Assembly (NCBI GenBank): GCA_020860805.1
Contig: JAJBTP010000014.1
Span: 1-15,744, forward strand
Source of the DNA: Tannerellaceae bacterium
GTDB taxonomy: Bacteria; Bacteroidota; Bacteroidia; Bacteroidales; Tannerellaceae
Direction: 5' to 3'
Length of the DNA: 15,744 nt
Below the pieces are notes generated by a model. It was not told the DNA's origin. It saw only the letters and a list, made by a program, of their open reading frames with translations, and searched no databases. This document shows, one piece after another, positions 7,921 to 15,744 of this stretch. Positions within the stretch are counted from its first letter, which is position 1; each line of letters opens with the position of its first letter. Made by a program: the position numbers and the translations under genes.

Positions 7921-10900
7921 TTAAAATTGCAATTTTACAGAGAAGCCGAGGTTACGCAGGCTTGGCATCATAAAATAGTCTACTCCCTGGTAATATGTAC
8001 CGGTATGGGCTGTTAGTTCCGGGTCGTAAGGGGCTTTGTTATAGAAGAAAAAGAGGTTGCGTCCTACGAATAAAACATTCATTCCTTTCACCCATTTTAC
8101 CCACTGGTTGACGGGGATGTCGTATCCTAAGGTTAATTCGGCCAGCCGTACGTTTGTGGCACTATAACAATACATCGAAGCAATCCCTCCCGAAGAGCCT
8201 CCTCCGATTGTCTGGTAATATTCCTGTGCCGGGATAAGTTTGCCGTTTACCAATGCTCCTCCGTTATCCCGTGCATCTGCTGAGGCTTGTGATACGCCGA
8301 AAGCATCCATTACGGCTTGTGTGTGGGAGACTACAATTCCTCCTACCCGTGCAGTTACCAGAAATCCTAAGGAAATCCTGTTCCAGGAGAAGTCATTTCC
8401 CCATCCCAGATTGTATTTCGGGTTGCTGTTTCCTGCATAAATGAATGTGTTTGCTTCTGCGGCTACTGTCTGGTCGGTCGGGTGTACATAGATAGCTCCG
8501 TGTTCATCTGTGCGGAGTGTATTTACGTAAATATCTCCCATAGACCCTCCTTCTTTCAGAATCATTTTATAGCTGCCTGTTCCATCCATATCGAGTTCTG
8601 TCAGAGAAATGATTTCGCCTGTCACCGGATTGGTCCAGCCTGGTAATAACTCAACAATTTTATTGCGGTTGAGTGAGTAGGTGAGGTAGGACGACCAATG
8701 GAATTTACCAAATGTATCACTGTAACGGGCTCCTATCTCTATCCCTTTATTATCAATCCGTCCGGCATTGACAATAACACTGGTGTAACCGGATGAAGAG
8801 GATAGGGTAGGTTCGAAGAACTGGTTATATGTACTGGATTTATAGAAGGTAGCGTCAAGTTTAAGTTTGTTTTTAAAGAATACAAAGTTGGCTCCTGCTT
8901 CCCATGATTTCGTACGCTCGGGCTTCAGGTCAGTATTAGGCATACGGGTTTGTGTTTCCGGATAGCCGCTTACTATTTTGTAAGTAGGAATGGTGAGGAA
9001 TAAGTCCGGTTCATTACCTACTTCTGAATAGGAAACCCGGAGTTTCATATACGGCATCCAGTCTGTACTGATGTCAAAGATATCTGTAATAATACCTGAT
9101 AATCCGACAGTCGGATAGAAAAATGATTTTGTATTCGACTGTGCCAATGTTGATGCCCAGTCGTTGCGTGCTGTGAAATCAAGGTATGCCATGCTTTTAT
9201 AACCAAACTGGAAAGTACCGAATACGGATTGTTTTACTTTACGGTATCCGCTTTGGGAGGATTCGGATGTGGAGGTGTTTATATTTGAAAAAGTAAACAG
9301 GTTAGGGACTCCGTGTAGTTTTCCTCCGTACATATTTTGCTCATACCGGATGTTTTCAATACTGGAACCGATATTTGCTGTCAAATTGTAATCCTGTTCA
9401 CCGAAGTAGCGGTTGATGCTTAGTAATGCTTCCGCATATATTTGTTGGGTTTCTGCCTGGTTTAAGGAGTAATATCCATTTTCAGAGGCAAACAGGGTGT
9501 TGGTGGAGGCATCGTATTTTTTCTCGAACCGTTCATTGTTCTTATCCAGTTTAGCACGTCCTGACAGGTTAATTCAGTCTGCAAATTCATATTTCAGCGT
9601 TGCATTGGCCATGTAGCGGCTTTTGCGGTTTATGAATTTATTCCGTTCTGTAATCCAGTATGGGTTTTGCATGGAGTATCCCTGGTCTCCATACGGCCAG
9701 AATTGTGTTTGGAAATTACGGGATGCGTCATACCTTTCATATACCTGTACTTTATTAAAGTCGTCTCCGGGTGGAAACAGGTAAACCGGGATAAGCGGAT
9801 TAAAATATTGTCCCTGTGCAAGCATATTCTGCTCTTTTACATTGCTCAGCATAAACCCGAGGTCCATCGTCATTTTATTGTCCAGAAAGGCTGAAGTATT
9901 CCGGACGGAAAGGTTATACCGGTCGTAGTCATTGTTGTGTATAATACCATTCGAGGTAACATTTCCTACGGATACATATGTTTGGTTGCGTTCGGTTCCT
10001 GTAGACAGACTCACGGAGTTGGTAATGTTCACTCCTGTCCGGAAGAAATCGGCAGGATTGTAAGAGGAGGGTGTGTCCAGTTTTTCTCCCCAACTGTAAT
10101 AACTACCTACTTCCGAAGGCCCGTATGTGTTCTGGAATTTAGGTAGCATTAAAGGACGGGAGAATGTAGTGCTGTTGGAGACATTAATGGATAGACGGTC
10201 TTTCTGTCCTTTTTTAGTAGTGATAAGCACCACTCCGTTAGAGGCGGAACTACCATATAAAGCGGCTGCCGAAGGTCCACTTAAGACAGAAATACTTTCG
10301 ATATCTTCGGGATTCAGGTTGGAAATGCCATCCCCTGTCTGCCCGGCTCCTTCAAATACACCTGTAGGCTGCTCTGTGGAGAAATTAGGCATGGGAATAC
10401 CATCTATTACATAGAGGGCGTTGTTATTTCCTGCAATTGATTTGACTCCACGCATTACCACTCTTGCCGAACCACCTGCTCCCGTTGAGGAGGCATTAAT
10501 CGTGACTCCGGCTACTTTACCATTCAGGTTGTTTACAAAGTTGGCATCGGATACTTTGTTCACATCACTACCGGCCAGTTGCTGTACATTATAAGAGAGT
10601 GATTTGGCTTCTTTGCGGATACCCAATGCTGTAACCACTACTTCATCCATTATCAGGGAGGCTTCCTGCATGGTTATATTCAGAATTGTTTTATTCTGGA
10701 TAGCCATATCCTGTGGGGTCATTCCTACATAGGTAAAGGATAGGGTTCTTGCCGTTGAGGGTACGGAGAGGCTAAAGCTACCATTTAAATCTGTCTGGGC
10801 ACCGATAGTGGTTCCTTTTACAAATACAGCTACCCCAATCAGAGGCTCTCCATTACTATCAGATACTGTACCGGATATCTCTTTCTTCTGTGGTGCTTCC

Positions 10901-11214
10901 GGTTGGCTTTGTTGGTTCTTCTGGCTCAGAATAATGTTTGAACCTTCTGTGGTATACTGAATATTGGTGGATTTAAACAGTTGATTAAGGATATCTTCGA
11001 GTGGAAGATTGTCGGCATTGATTGATACTGTCTGTTTTATGTTTACATTTTTATCATAAACAAACAGGTGGTTGATTTGCTTTTCGATTTCGTTCAGTAC
11101 TTTTTCAAGTTGAACATTGTGTTCGTTTAAACTCACACGTGCGTTCTGTGAATTCAGGTTGCCTGCATTTAAACAAAACACTGTGAGGAATAGAAAGACT
11201 GTGATATGCTTCAT
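7921..11214 (-). pseudogene. susC-like: SusC/RagA TonB-dependent transporter with STN domain, in-frame TGA
   Basis: Outer-membrane TonB-dependent oligosaccharide importer. From ATG 11214: signal peptide (about 1-22), an STN domain (about 27-97, ending NIILSQKN), a carboxypeptidase-regulatory-like domain (about 112-185, EISGTVSDSNGEPLIGV), a TonB-box-like DEVVVTALGI (190-199), the plug with LYVIDGIPM, and a long barrel ending in a C-terminal phenylalanine (SVKLQF). The STN domain marks a transducer that signals to a FecR anti-sigma factor, and one is encoded just upstream. The frame is continuous over about 1097 codons except for codon 547, TGA at 9574-9576, in the context EFAD-stop-INLSGRAK. 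Family members usually have Trp here, so a TGG-to-TGA change is inferred. The truncated 546-residue product would lack most of the barrel. A possible restart at 9384 would lack the signal peptide and plug. Confidence 0.92.
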
Positions 11215-11240
11215 AAGTTTTAAAAAGTGTTTTACATGGA

Positions 11241-11261
11241 CGCTTTTTGATTAAAAAAGCG
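11241..11261 (-). other. Hairpin in the susC leader
   Basis: CGCTTTTT (11241-11248) and AAAAAGCG (11254-11261) are perfect reverse complements with a five-base loop, 27-47 bases upstream of the susC ATG. On the minus (susC) strand it would fold in the 5' untranslated region. No T-run follows it on the minus strand, so it is not an obvious terminator. It may affect translation or mRNA stability, or be a chance A/T-rich stem capped by GCG. Confidence 0.4.
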
Positions 11262-11340
11262 CGCTGGTTTTTTATTATTCATAATTTTACGAATTAAAGG
11301 GTATTAATTGAATACGTGAACATTGATGCTCCCTTATGAG

Positions 11341-11376
11341 CCTGTAGGTGTTCCAGCACTTACAGGTTTTCATTTT
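11341..11376 (+). terminator. Plus-strand terminator-like hairpin in the fecR-susC gap
   Basis: CCTGTAGGTG (11341-11350) pairs with CACTTACAGG (11357-11366) around a six-base loop TTCCAG, with one G-U wobble when read on the plus strand, and is followed by TTTTCATTTT. Read on the minus strand the same position becomes an A-C mismatch and no T-run follows, so the structure is polarised towards plus-strand transcription. No plus-strand gene is present. A cis-antisense RNA running against the susC leader is the simplest explanation. I found no convincing plus-strand promoter. Confidence 0.5.
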
Positions 11377-11432
11377 AATACGATGGTTTTTATGTTTTCA
11401 TGGGCAATTTGATTTAGGTGGTTATTAACTGA

Positions 11433-12356
11433 TTATTCTATGTAAATGATTTGTTCGTCTTTTGTATAACTGAAAGGGATTGTTTTCTGCAAAACGCGCA
11501 GTGCGTGTTCTACTCCGTCAGATATGCGGATTTTCCCACTGATTATATTTTCTGGTATTTCTTGCTGTATAATAACCTTTACATCGTAATATTTTTCTAT
11601 TTCCGGTATGAGGCCGGTTAAGGACATATCCCGGAAACAGAAGAGTCCGTCCTTCCAACGCAAGGCATCGTAGTCTTCAATAACGGTAGTGATAAGTTTT
11701 CCGTTGTGGCTTGTAACATGTTGATTGGGGAGGAGGGTTATTTGTTCGTTTTCATTTTCCCGGTTGGTGACTTTGACTTTTCCTTCTAACAGGGAGAGGG
11801 AAAATTTGCCTGCCAGGTTACTGGTCTTCAGGTTGAAAGTCGTTCCCAATACTTCTACGTCGTATGTTCCTGTTTCTATGATAAATGGTTTTTGCGGATT
11901 ATGGGCTACTTCAAAATAGGCCTCCCCATTGAGTTGTACCCGGCGTTCTTTTCCAAAAAGTGTGGGGAAGGATAGTTCTGAAAGTGCATTCATAGCAATA
12001 TGGCTACCGTCCGGCAGGGTAAAATCTATTCGTTGCCCGGCCGGGACTGAAAGGGTATGGTAATTGGTTGCTAATTCTACCCGTTTGTTTTCCAGATAGA
12101 AGTAGCCTGTTCCTATAAGTGTAAGTGCTATGGCTGCAATTTTTGCTATTTCTTTTAACCAGTAGGGGATTATTCTTTGCGGGGCTTTCTGTACAGGCTT
12201 TTTTCTTCTGCAAACAGAATTGTCGCATCGAATACTCTGCGTTCTTTCAGGAGTATTTTCCGGTGGTCCGGATGTTCGTCTATCCAGGCCAGTATTTGTT
12301 TCTCTTCCTGTTCGGAAGCTTCGTTACTAAAGAAACGATATAAGCTTTTTGTCCAT
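11433..12356 (-). pseudogene. FecR-family anti-sigma factor with DUF4974, two compensating frameshifts
   Basis: Inner-membrane anti-sigma factor that would hold the ECF sigma factor until SusC signals. Order: N-terminal sigma-binding helices (SLYRFFSNEASEQEE, WIDEHPDHRK), a transmembrane segment (IAAIALTLIGTGYFYL), a periplasmic FecR domain (SVPAGQRIDFTLPDGSHI, GEAYFEVAHNPQKPF) and C-terminal DUF4974 (ISGKIRISDGVEHALRVLQ). These parts lie in two frames. ATG 12356 (Met-Asp-Lys) is in the same frame as the C-terminal part, but the N-terminal helices are in another frame. This fits one extra A in the A5 run (plus T5, 12346-12350) and one missing A near 12186-12204, most likely in the A6 run (plus T6, 12199-12204). 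The repaired text is MDKSLYRFF and FAEEKKPVQKAPQRI, in total 307 residues. A GTG at 12370 could start the N-terminal frame, giving only a 66-residue peptide. Confidence 0.82.
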
Positions 12357-12373
12357 AGTATATATAGCACCTG

Positions 12374-12410
12374 AAAAAAGAAAGCCCCTAATGAAAAAGC
12401 CTTCTTTTTT
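12374..12410 (-). terminator. Hairpin with U-tract between sigma and anti-sigma genes, possible attenuator
   Basis: Read on the minus strand, AAAAAAGAAGG (complement of 12400-12410) pairs with CTTTCTTTTTT (complement of 12374-12384) with one G-U wobble. The stem can extend inward by a C-G pair and several G-U pairs. The 3' arm ends in six T. It starts 30 bases after the sigma stop and ends 18 bases before the fecR ATG. It may terminate part of the transcription and so lower anti-sigma relative to sigma. The stem is A/T-rich, so termination strength is uncertain. Confidence 0.45.
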
Positions 12411-12439
12411 TGATTATTTTTTATTTTTAATTTATGTGT

Positions 12440-13018
12440 TTAGTGATTAGATAGTTGGTTTAATACGAAAAGAAACAGCAGAAAATAGTCTTTGAGATTG
12501 TGGCGTAATATTTTTAAGGCTTTGGGGATGTGGAATTCTACGGTTTTTATCGAAATCCCCAGTTCTGCTGCTATCTCTTTATAGCTTTTGTTTTCATACC
12601 GGCTGAGCAAAAAGATTTCACGGGTTTGTGAAGGCAGGGCATCTAATCCTTCGTTAACCAGTCTCTTTACTTCTTCTGTATATAAATCCTGTGGGTCGCA
12701 TGCTTCTAAGGTGAAAATACGGGTTTGTAATACCCGGAGGGCGTGTTCGTTTATTTCTTTACCGGCATTCAGGCGAATGTTTTCCGCACGCATATAATTC
12801 AGGCATTTATGTTTAATGACTTTCAATATGTAAGCGGGAATATTATCGTCTGAATCCAATAGCTCACGATTTTCCCAATAATACAGAAAGCTTTCCATGG
12901 CGATATCCTCGGCGGCAGCTTCATCTTTTATATAAGACATAGCAAAGTAGATAAACCGCTTTTGATTTTCGGCAAAAAGTTTGTTGAAGGTACGTATATC
13001 AAAGTTTTTTTCTGGCAT
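12440..13018 (-). CDS. ECF-type RNA polymerase sigma factor (Bacteroidetes SusC-linked sigma-70)
   Basis: Intact 192-residue extracytoplasmic-function sigma factor that should direct RNA polymerase to the PUL. Sigma region 2 covers about residues 10-75 (FNKLFAENQKRFIYFAMSYI, DEAAAEDIAMESFLYYWENRE). Region 4 covers about 120-172, with a helix-turn-helix LPSQTREIFLLSRYENKSYK, then EIAAELGISIKTVEFHIPKA. The C-terminal tail is hydrophobic (YFLLFLFVLN), as often seen in this family. I chose ATG 13018 (MPEKNF) because the longer frame to 13078 would start inside the predicted -33 promoter element and adds a non-conserved leader. It is first in the sigma-FecR-SusC-SusD order typical of STN-transducer PULs, and begins just after the glycogen phosphorylase terminator. 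Confidence 0.92.
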   Translation of the reverse strand: MPEKNFDIRTFNKLFAENQKRFIYFAMSYIKDEAAAEDIAMESFLYYWENRELLDSDDNIPAYILKVIKHKCLNYMRAENIRLNAGKEINEHALRVLQTRIFTLEACDPQDLYTEEVKRLVNEGLDALPSQTREIFLLSRYENKSYKEIAAELGISIKTVEFHIPKALKILRHNLKDYFLLFLFVLNQLSNH

Positions 13019-13048
13019 GTCGAGGCACTTTGTATTAGATTCATACTG

Positions 13049-13078
13049 CAAATTAAATATAAGAATCAATACCGACAA
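13049..13078 (-). promoter_or_regulatory. Candidate housekeeping promoter of the sigma gene
   Basis: On the minus strand TTG (complement of 13076-13078) is followed after 19 bases by TTAATTTG (complement of 13049-13056). The Bacteroides primary-sigma consensus is TTG, 19-21 bases, TAnnTTTG; only the second base of the -7 box differs. Transcription would begin near 13042, about 24 bases before ATG 13018. This suggests that the sigma gene is expressed basally and not only from its own ECF promoter. Confidence 0.55.
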
Positions 13079-13111
13079 GAATATTAACCTAAAGTGTTTG
13101 GGGATTTGGTT

Positions 13112-13152
13112 AAAAAATAAAAAGGCGCCTGATATATGAGTCAGGCACCTTT
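13112..13152 (-). terminator. Rho-independent terminator of the phosphorylase gene
   Basis: On the minus strand AAAGGTGCCTGA (complement of 13141-13152) pairs with TCAGGCGCCTTT (complement of 13121-13132), a 12-bp stem with one G-U pair and an eight-base loop. The complement of the A-rich run 13112-13120 supplies a long T-tract. It lies 22 bases after the phosphorylase stop and separates that gene from the PUL. Confidence 0.9.
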
Positions 13153-13174
13153 CTTTATAGGATTAAGAAGTTAT

Positions 13175-15739
13175 TTAAATCCAACGTATGTAAGCAAAGT
13201 CCATACGGTGAGGCAGGTCTTTATTTAACGGATATACACGGAATCCTAATTTATGAACTCCGGCTTCATTGAATGTCGCTTTTATTTCATAGAATAGTTT
13301 AGAACCGTCTTCTTTCTTCAGTTCGAATGGATGAGAATCAATGAATTCGATTTCGTTTGTTTCCGGGTTTTCTTTGGTTACTACCATATCTATTCCCAGC
13401 ATACCCTTCATATCTTTACGGTCAAGAACTACGTTATAAGTATATTCTTCTCCTACGATAGGAGGATTATGAACAATATTACGGTCGCAAGTGAATGATT
13501 CTACTACGAAGTTATCCCAATTAGCTGCTACTTCTTCTTTCCATGCTGCAATTTCTTTTGCTTTTGCAAATTTGTTTTCGGTAATGAAAGCAGAACGGGT
13601 AGCCAGTTTATTGTAGAAACGCTCAACATAATCATCCAACATACGTTTCATTGTATAATCCGGAGCAATCTCAGAAATAGAATTCTTGATATACTGAATC
13701 CATTCAGGAGAATATCCTTTACTATTTTTAGCATAGTAAGTAGGAATGATTTCTGTTTCCAGGGTATGGTAGATAGTTGCTGCATCCAGCTGATCCTGAT
13801 ATTGTTGGTTTTCATACGTACGTTTGTCGGTCAAAGCCCAACCTGCGCCTTCTTTATAACCTTCATACCACCAACCGTCTAATACTGAGAAGTTCAATAC
13901 GCCGTTCATCTCTGCTTTTTCACCTGATGTACCTGATGCTTCCAACGGACGGGTAGGTGTATTTAACCAAATATCAACACCGGAAATTAAACGGCGTGCC
14001 AGACGCATATCATAGTTTTCTAGGAAGATGATTTTACCCAGGAATTCAGGACGGCGTGAGATTTCAACGATATGTTTAATTAATTCTTGTCCACCACCAT
14101 CAGCCGGGTGAGCTTTTCCTGTGAAGATAAACTGGATAGGATATTGTTCGTTGTTAACAATTTTAGCTAAACGCTCCAGGTCTGTAAATAACAGGTGAGC
14201 ACGTTTGTAAGTAGCAAAACGACGACCGAAACCGATCAATAATGCATTTGGATTGATCTTTTCAAGAACAGACATTACTTTGGAAGAATCTCCCTGGTTT
14301 TTCAGCCAGTTACCTTTAAACTGAACTTTGATATGGTCAATCAGTTTCTTTTTTAAGTGAGTACGTATGTTCCAGATATCTTCATCTGCAACTTGTTGAA
14401 TAGCTGACCAGATTTTTTTGTTTAACTGATCGTTATAGAAGTTTTTATCAAAATGTTTCTGATAGAATTGTTTCCATTCGGTAGCAGCCCATGTTGGCAT
14501 ATGTACCCCATTGGTTACCCAGCTAACATGTAGTTCATCCGGAAAGTATCCTCTCCATACCGGAGCAAACATTTTCTGTGATACTTTACCGTGTAACCAG
14601 CTTACACCATTTGCTTCCTGGCAAGTGTTCAGGGCGAATACACTCATAGAGAATTTTTCGTGTGAACCCGGATTTTCACGACCCATGTCAATGAAATCCT
14701 GCCAGCTGATACCCAGTTTGTCAGGGAACTCACCCATGTAACGTCCGAACAGGTCTTCGTCGAAATAGTCGTGACCTGCAGGAACCGGTGTATGTACTGT
14801 GTAAAGAGAAGATGCACGAACAACTTCTAATGCCTGGTTGAAGTTTAATCCGTCATTCTGGATATAATTCACTAAACGTTGTGCATTAATTAAGGCAGCG
14901 TGTCCTTCATTGCAGTGATAAACCTGTTTTTTAATGCCCAGTTTGTTGAGCATCATAATACCACCAATACCTAACAGGTATTCCTGTTTCATACGGTTTT
15001 CCCAGTCACCACCATATAACTGGTGAGTAATGGAACGGTCCCATTCGCTGTTTTCAGGAATATCGGTATCCATTAAATATAAAGGAATACGTCCAACACT
15101 AACTTTCCAGACATGTGCGTAAACAATACGTCCCGGGTAAGGAACTTCCAATACCAAAGGTTCACCAGACTCATCATTTACCTGAGTCAATGGAAGTGCA
15201 TTGAAGTTTTGGGCTTCATAATTAGCAATCTGTTGTCCGTCCATCGACAAAGATTGAGTGAAATATCCGTAACGATAAAGGAACCCAACAGCTGTTAAGT
15301 CAATATTACTGTCACTGGCTTCTTTCAGATAGTCACCGGCTAAGACACCCAGACCTCCTGAATATATTTTTAATACATTTGTTAATCCATATTCCATACT
15401 GAAATAAGCAACAGATGGTTTCGTTACATCCGGCTTAACATCTATATATGCTCTGAATAATGCATATACTCTATCAATTTCAGCAAGTAGTTCTTTGTCT
15501 TTAATAATTTCTTTCAGACGCTTGTGTGGTAAGCTCTGAAGCATCAGTACAGGATTACCTTCAGTAGATCTCCAAAGGTTTTCATCAATTTTCTTGAATA
15601 ATTGTACTCCTTCATGATTCCATACCCACCAAAGGTTTGTTGCAATCTCATAAAGCGGTTTCAGTGCTTCGGGAAGTTTTGAATGAGAGTAAACGTCTTT
15701 CCAAGCAGGACTGTTCGCGTTATTTGCCTTAATTTTCAT
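13175..15739 (-). CDS. glgP: Glycogen/alpha-glucan phosphorylase (GT35)
   Basis: Cytoplasmic enzyme that releases glucose 1-phosphate from glycogen or maltodextrin with pyridoxal phosphate. The 854 residues match the short bacterial form (TIGR02094 type, with an N-terminal DUF3417 region, NLWWVWNHE near residue 40), not the E. coli-type GlgP. SYAFFSMEYGLT-like text (VAYFSMEYGLTNVLKIYSGGLG is split here as FSMEYGLT and YSGGLGVLAGD), HCNEGHAAL and FIFTGKAHPADG are characteristic blocks. The pyridoxal phosphate lysine is Lys608 in the EASGTSGEKAEMNG block (codon 13916-13918). The start ATG 15739 gives MKIKANNANSPAWKD, five bases from the window edge, so the promoter and any upstream operon partner, often a glycogen synthase in Bacteroidales, are not visible. 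The frame is clean throughout. It has its own terminator and no evident functional tie to the PUL. Confidence 0.95.
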   Translation of the reverse strand: MKIKANNANSPAWKDVYSHSKLPEALKPLYEIATNLWWVWNHEGVQLFKKIDENLWRSTEGNPVLMLQSLPHKRLKEIIKDKELLAEIDRVYALFRAYIDVKPDVTKPSVAYFSMEYGLTNVLKIYSGGLGVLAGDYLKEASDSNIDLTAVGFLYRYGYFTQSLSMDGQQIANYEAQNFNALPLTQVNDESGEPLVLEVPYPGRIVYAHVWKVSVGRIPLYLMDTDIPENSEWDRSITHQLYGGDWENRMKQEYLLGIGGIMMLNKLGIKKQVYHCNEGHAALINAQRLVNYIQNDGLNFNQALEVVRASSLYTVHTPVPAGHDYFDEDLFGRYMGEFPDKLGISWQDFIDMGRENPGSHEKFSMSVFALNTCQEANGVSWLHGKVSQKMFAPVWRGYFPDELHVSWVTNGVHMPTWAATEWKQFYQKHFDKNFYNDQLNKKIWSAIQQVADEDIWNIRTHLKKKLIDHIKVQFKGNWLKNQGDSSKVMSVLEKINPNALLIGFGRRFATYKRAHLLFTDLERLAKIVNNEQYPIQFIFTGKAHPADGGGQELIKHIVEISRRPEFLGKIIFLENYDMRLARRLISGVDIWLNTPTRPLEASGTSGEKAEMNGVLNFSVLDGWWYEGYKEGAGWALTDKRTYENQQYQDQLDAATIYHTLETEIIPTYYAKNSKGYSPEWIQYIKNSISEIAPDYTMKRMLDDYVERFYNKLATRSAFITENKFAKAKEIAAWKEEVAANWDNFVVESFTCDRNIVHNPPIVGEEYTYNVVLDRKDMKGMLGIDMVVTKENPETNEIEFIDSHPFELKKEDGSKLFYEIKATFNEAGVHKLGFRVYPLNKDLPHRMDFAYIRWI

Positions 15740-15744
15740 TATAC

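Noticed and set aside
9385..9573. Separate genes for N- and C-terminal halves of SusC
   Set aside because: The bases between the two open parts translate in the same frame to normal SusC sequence, so it is one gene with one stop codon.
9574..9576. TGA read as tryptophan (alternative genetic code)
   Set aside because: Other genes here read Trp as TGG and I see no further in-frame TGA in long intact genes such as the phosphorylase and peptidase. A single nonsense codon is the simpler reading.
10127..10414. Plus-strand open frame opposite susC
   Set aside because: It lies wholly antisense to the conserved plug region, with no recognisable domain or leader; it is a shadow of susC.
12004..12228. 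Small basic protein on the minus strand between the two fecR parts
   Set aside because: It overlaps the fecR transmembrane region in a third frame; the real FecR sequence is in the frame continuing to 11433.

Overview
The window looks like a Bacteroidales chromosome (Bacteroides/Parabacteroides-like; genus not resolvable from sequence alone). Indications are a SusC/SusD pair, DUF1735 (BT_3987-type) lipoproteins, an ECF sigma factor with a FecR-type anti-sigma factor, AT-rich leaders without strong Shine-Dalgarno sequences, and a TTG-N19-TAnnTTTG-like promoter.

Layout. (1) 1-2475, plus strand: a secreted S9 prolyl oligopeptidase/DPP IV-like peptidase whose 5' end lies outside the window. (2) 2476-2900: a convergent intergenic region with no gene. 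It holds four copies of an RTGTACAY motif spaced exactly 23 bp apart, a perfect 12-bp hairpin, and short direct repeats around that hairpin. (3) 2901-13018, minus strand: a polysaccharide utilization locus (PUL). In transcription order it carries an ECF sigma factor, a FecR-like anti-sigma factor, SusC with an N-terminal STN signalling domain, SusD, a GH18 endo-beta-N-acetylglucosaminidase-type glycosidase, a DUF1735-LamG lipoprotein and a DUF1735-discoidin lipoprotein. This gene content resembles the characterised Bacteroides thetaiotaomicron BT_3983-BT_3987 locus for host high-mannose N-glycans. (4) 13175-15739, minus strand: glycogen/alpha-glucan phosphorylase, ending in a strong intrinsic terminator just upstream of the sigma gene.

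How it would work. A glycan bound by SusCD would be sensed through the STN domain of SusC, relayed to FecR across the inner membrane, and release the ECF sigma factor to raise PUL expression. The GH18 enzyme would cut the chitobiose core of N-glycans at the cell surface. The two DUF1735 lipoproteins would hold glycan or glycoprotein, and SusCD would import the released oligosaccharide.

The most striking property is that five of the seven PUL genes are broken by small lesions. FecR has two compensating frameshifts, SusC a Trp-to-TGA nonsense codon, SusD two frameshifts, GH18 one and the discoidin lipoprotein one. The sigma factor, the LamG lipoprotein, the phosphorylase and the peptidase read through cleanly. 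Either the PUL is decaying or the assembly is error-prone here; the raw reads would decide. Two candidate regulatory RNA structures also deserve attention: a plus-strand terminator-like hairpin between fecR and susC, in the position expected for a cis-antisense RNA of a PUL, and a minus-strand hairpin between the sigma and anti-sigma genes.
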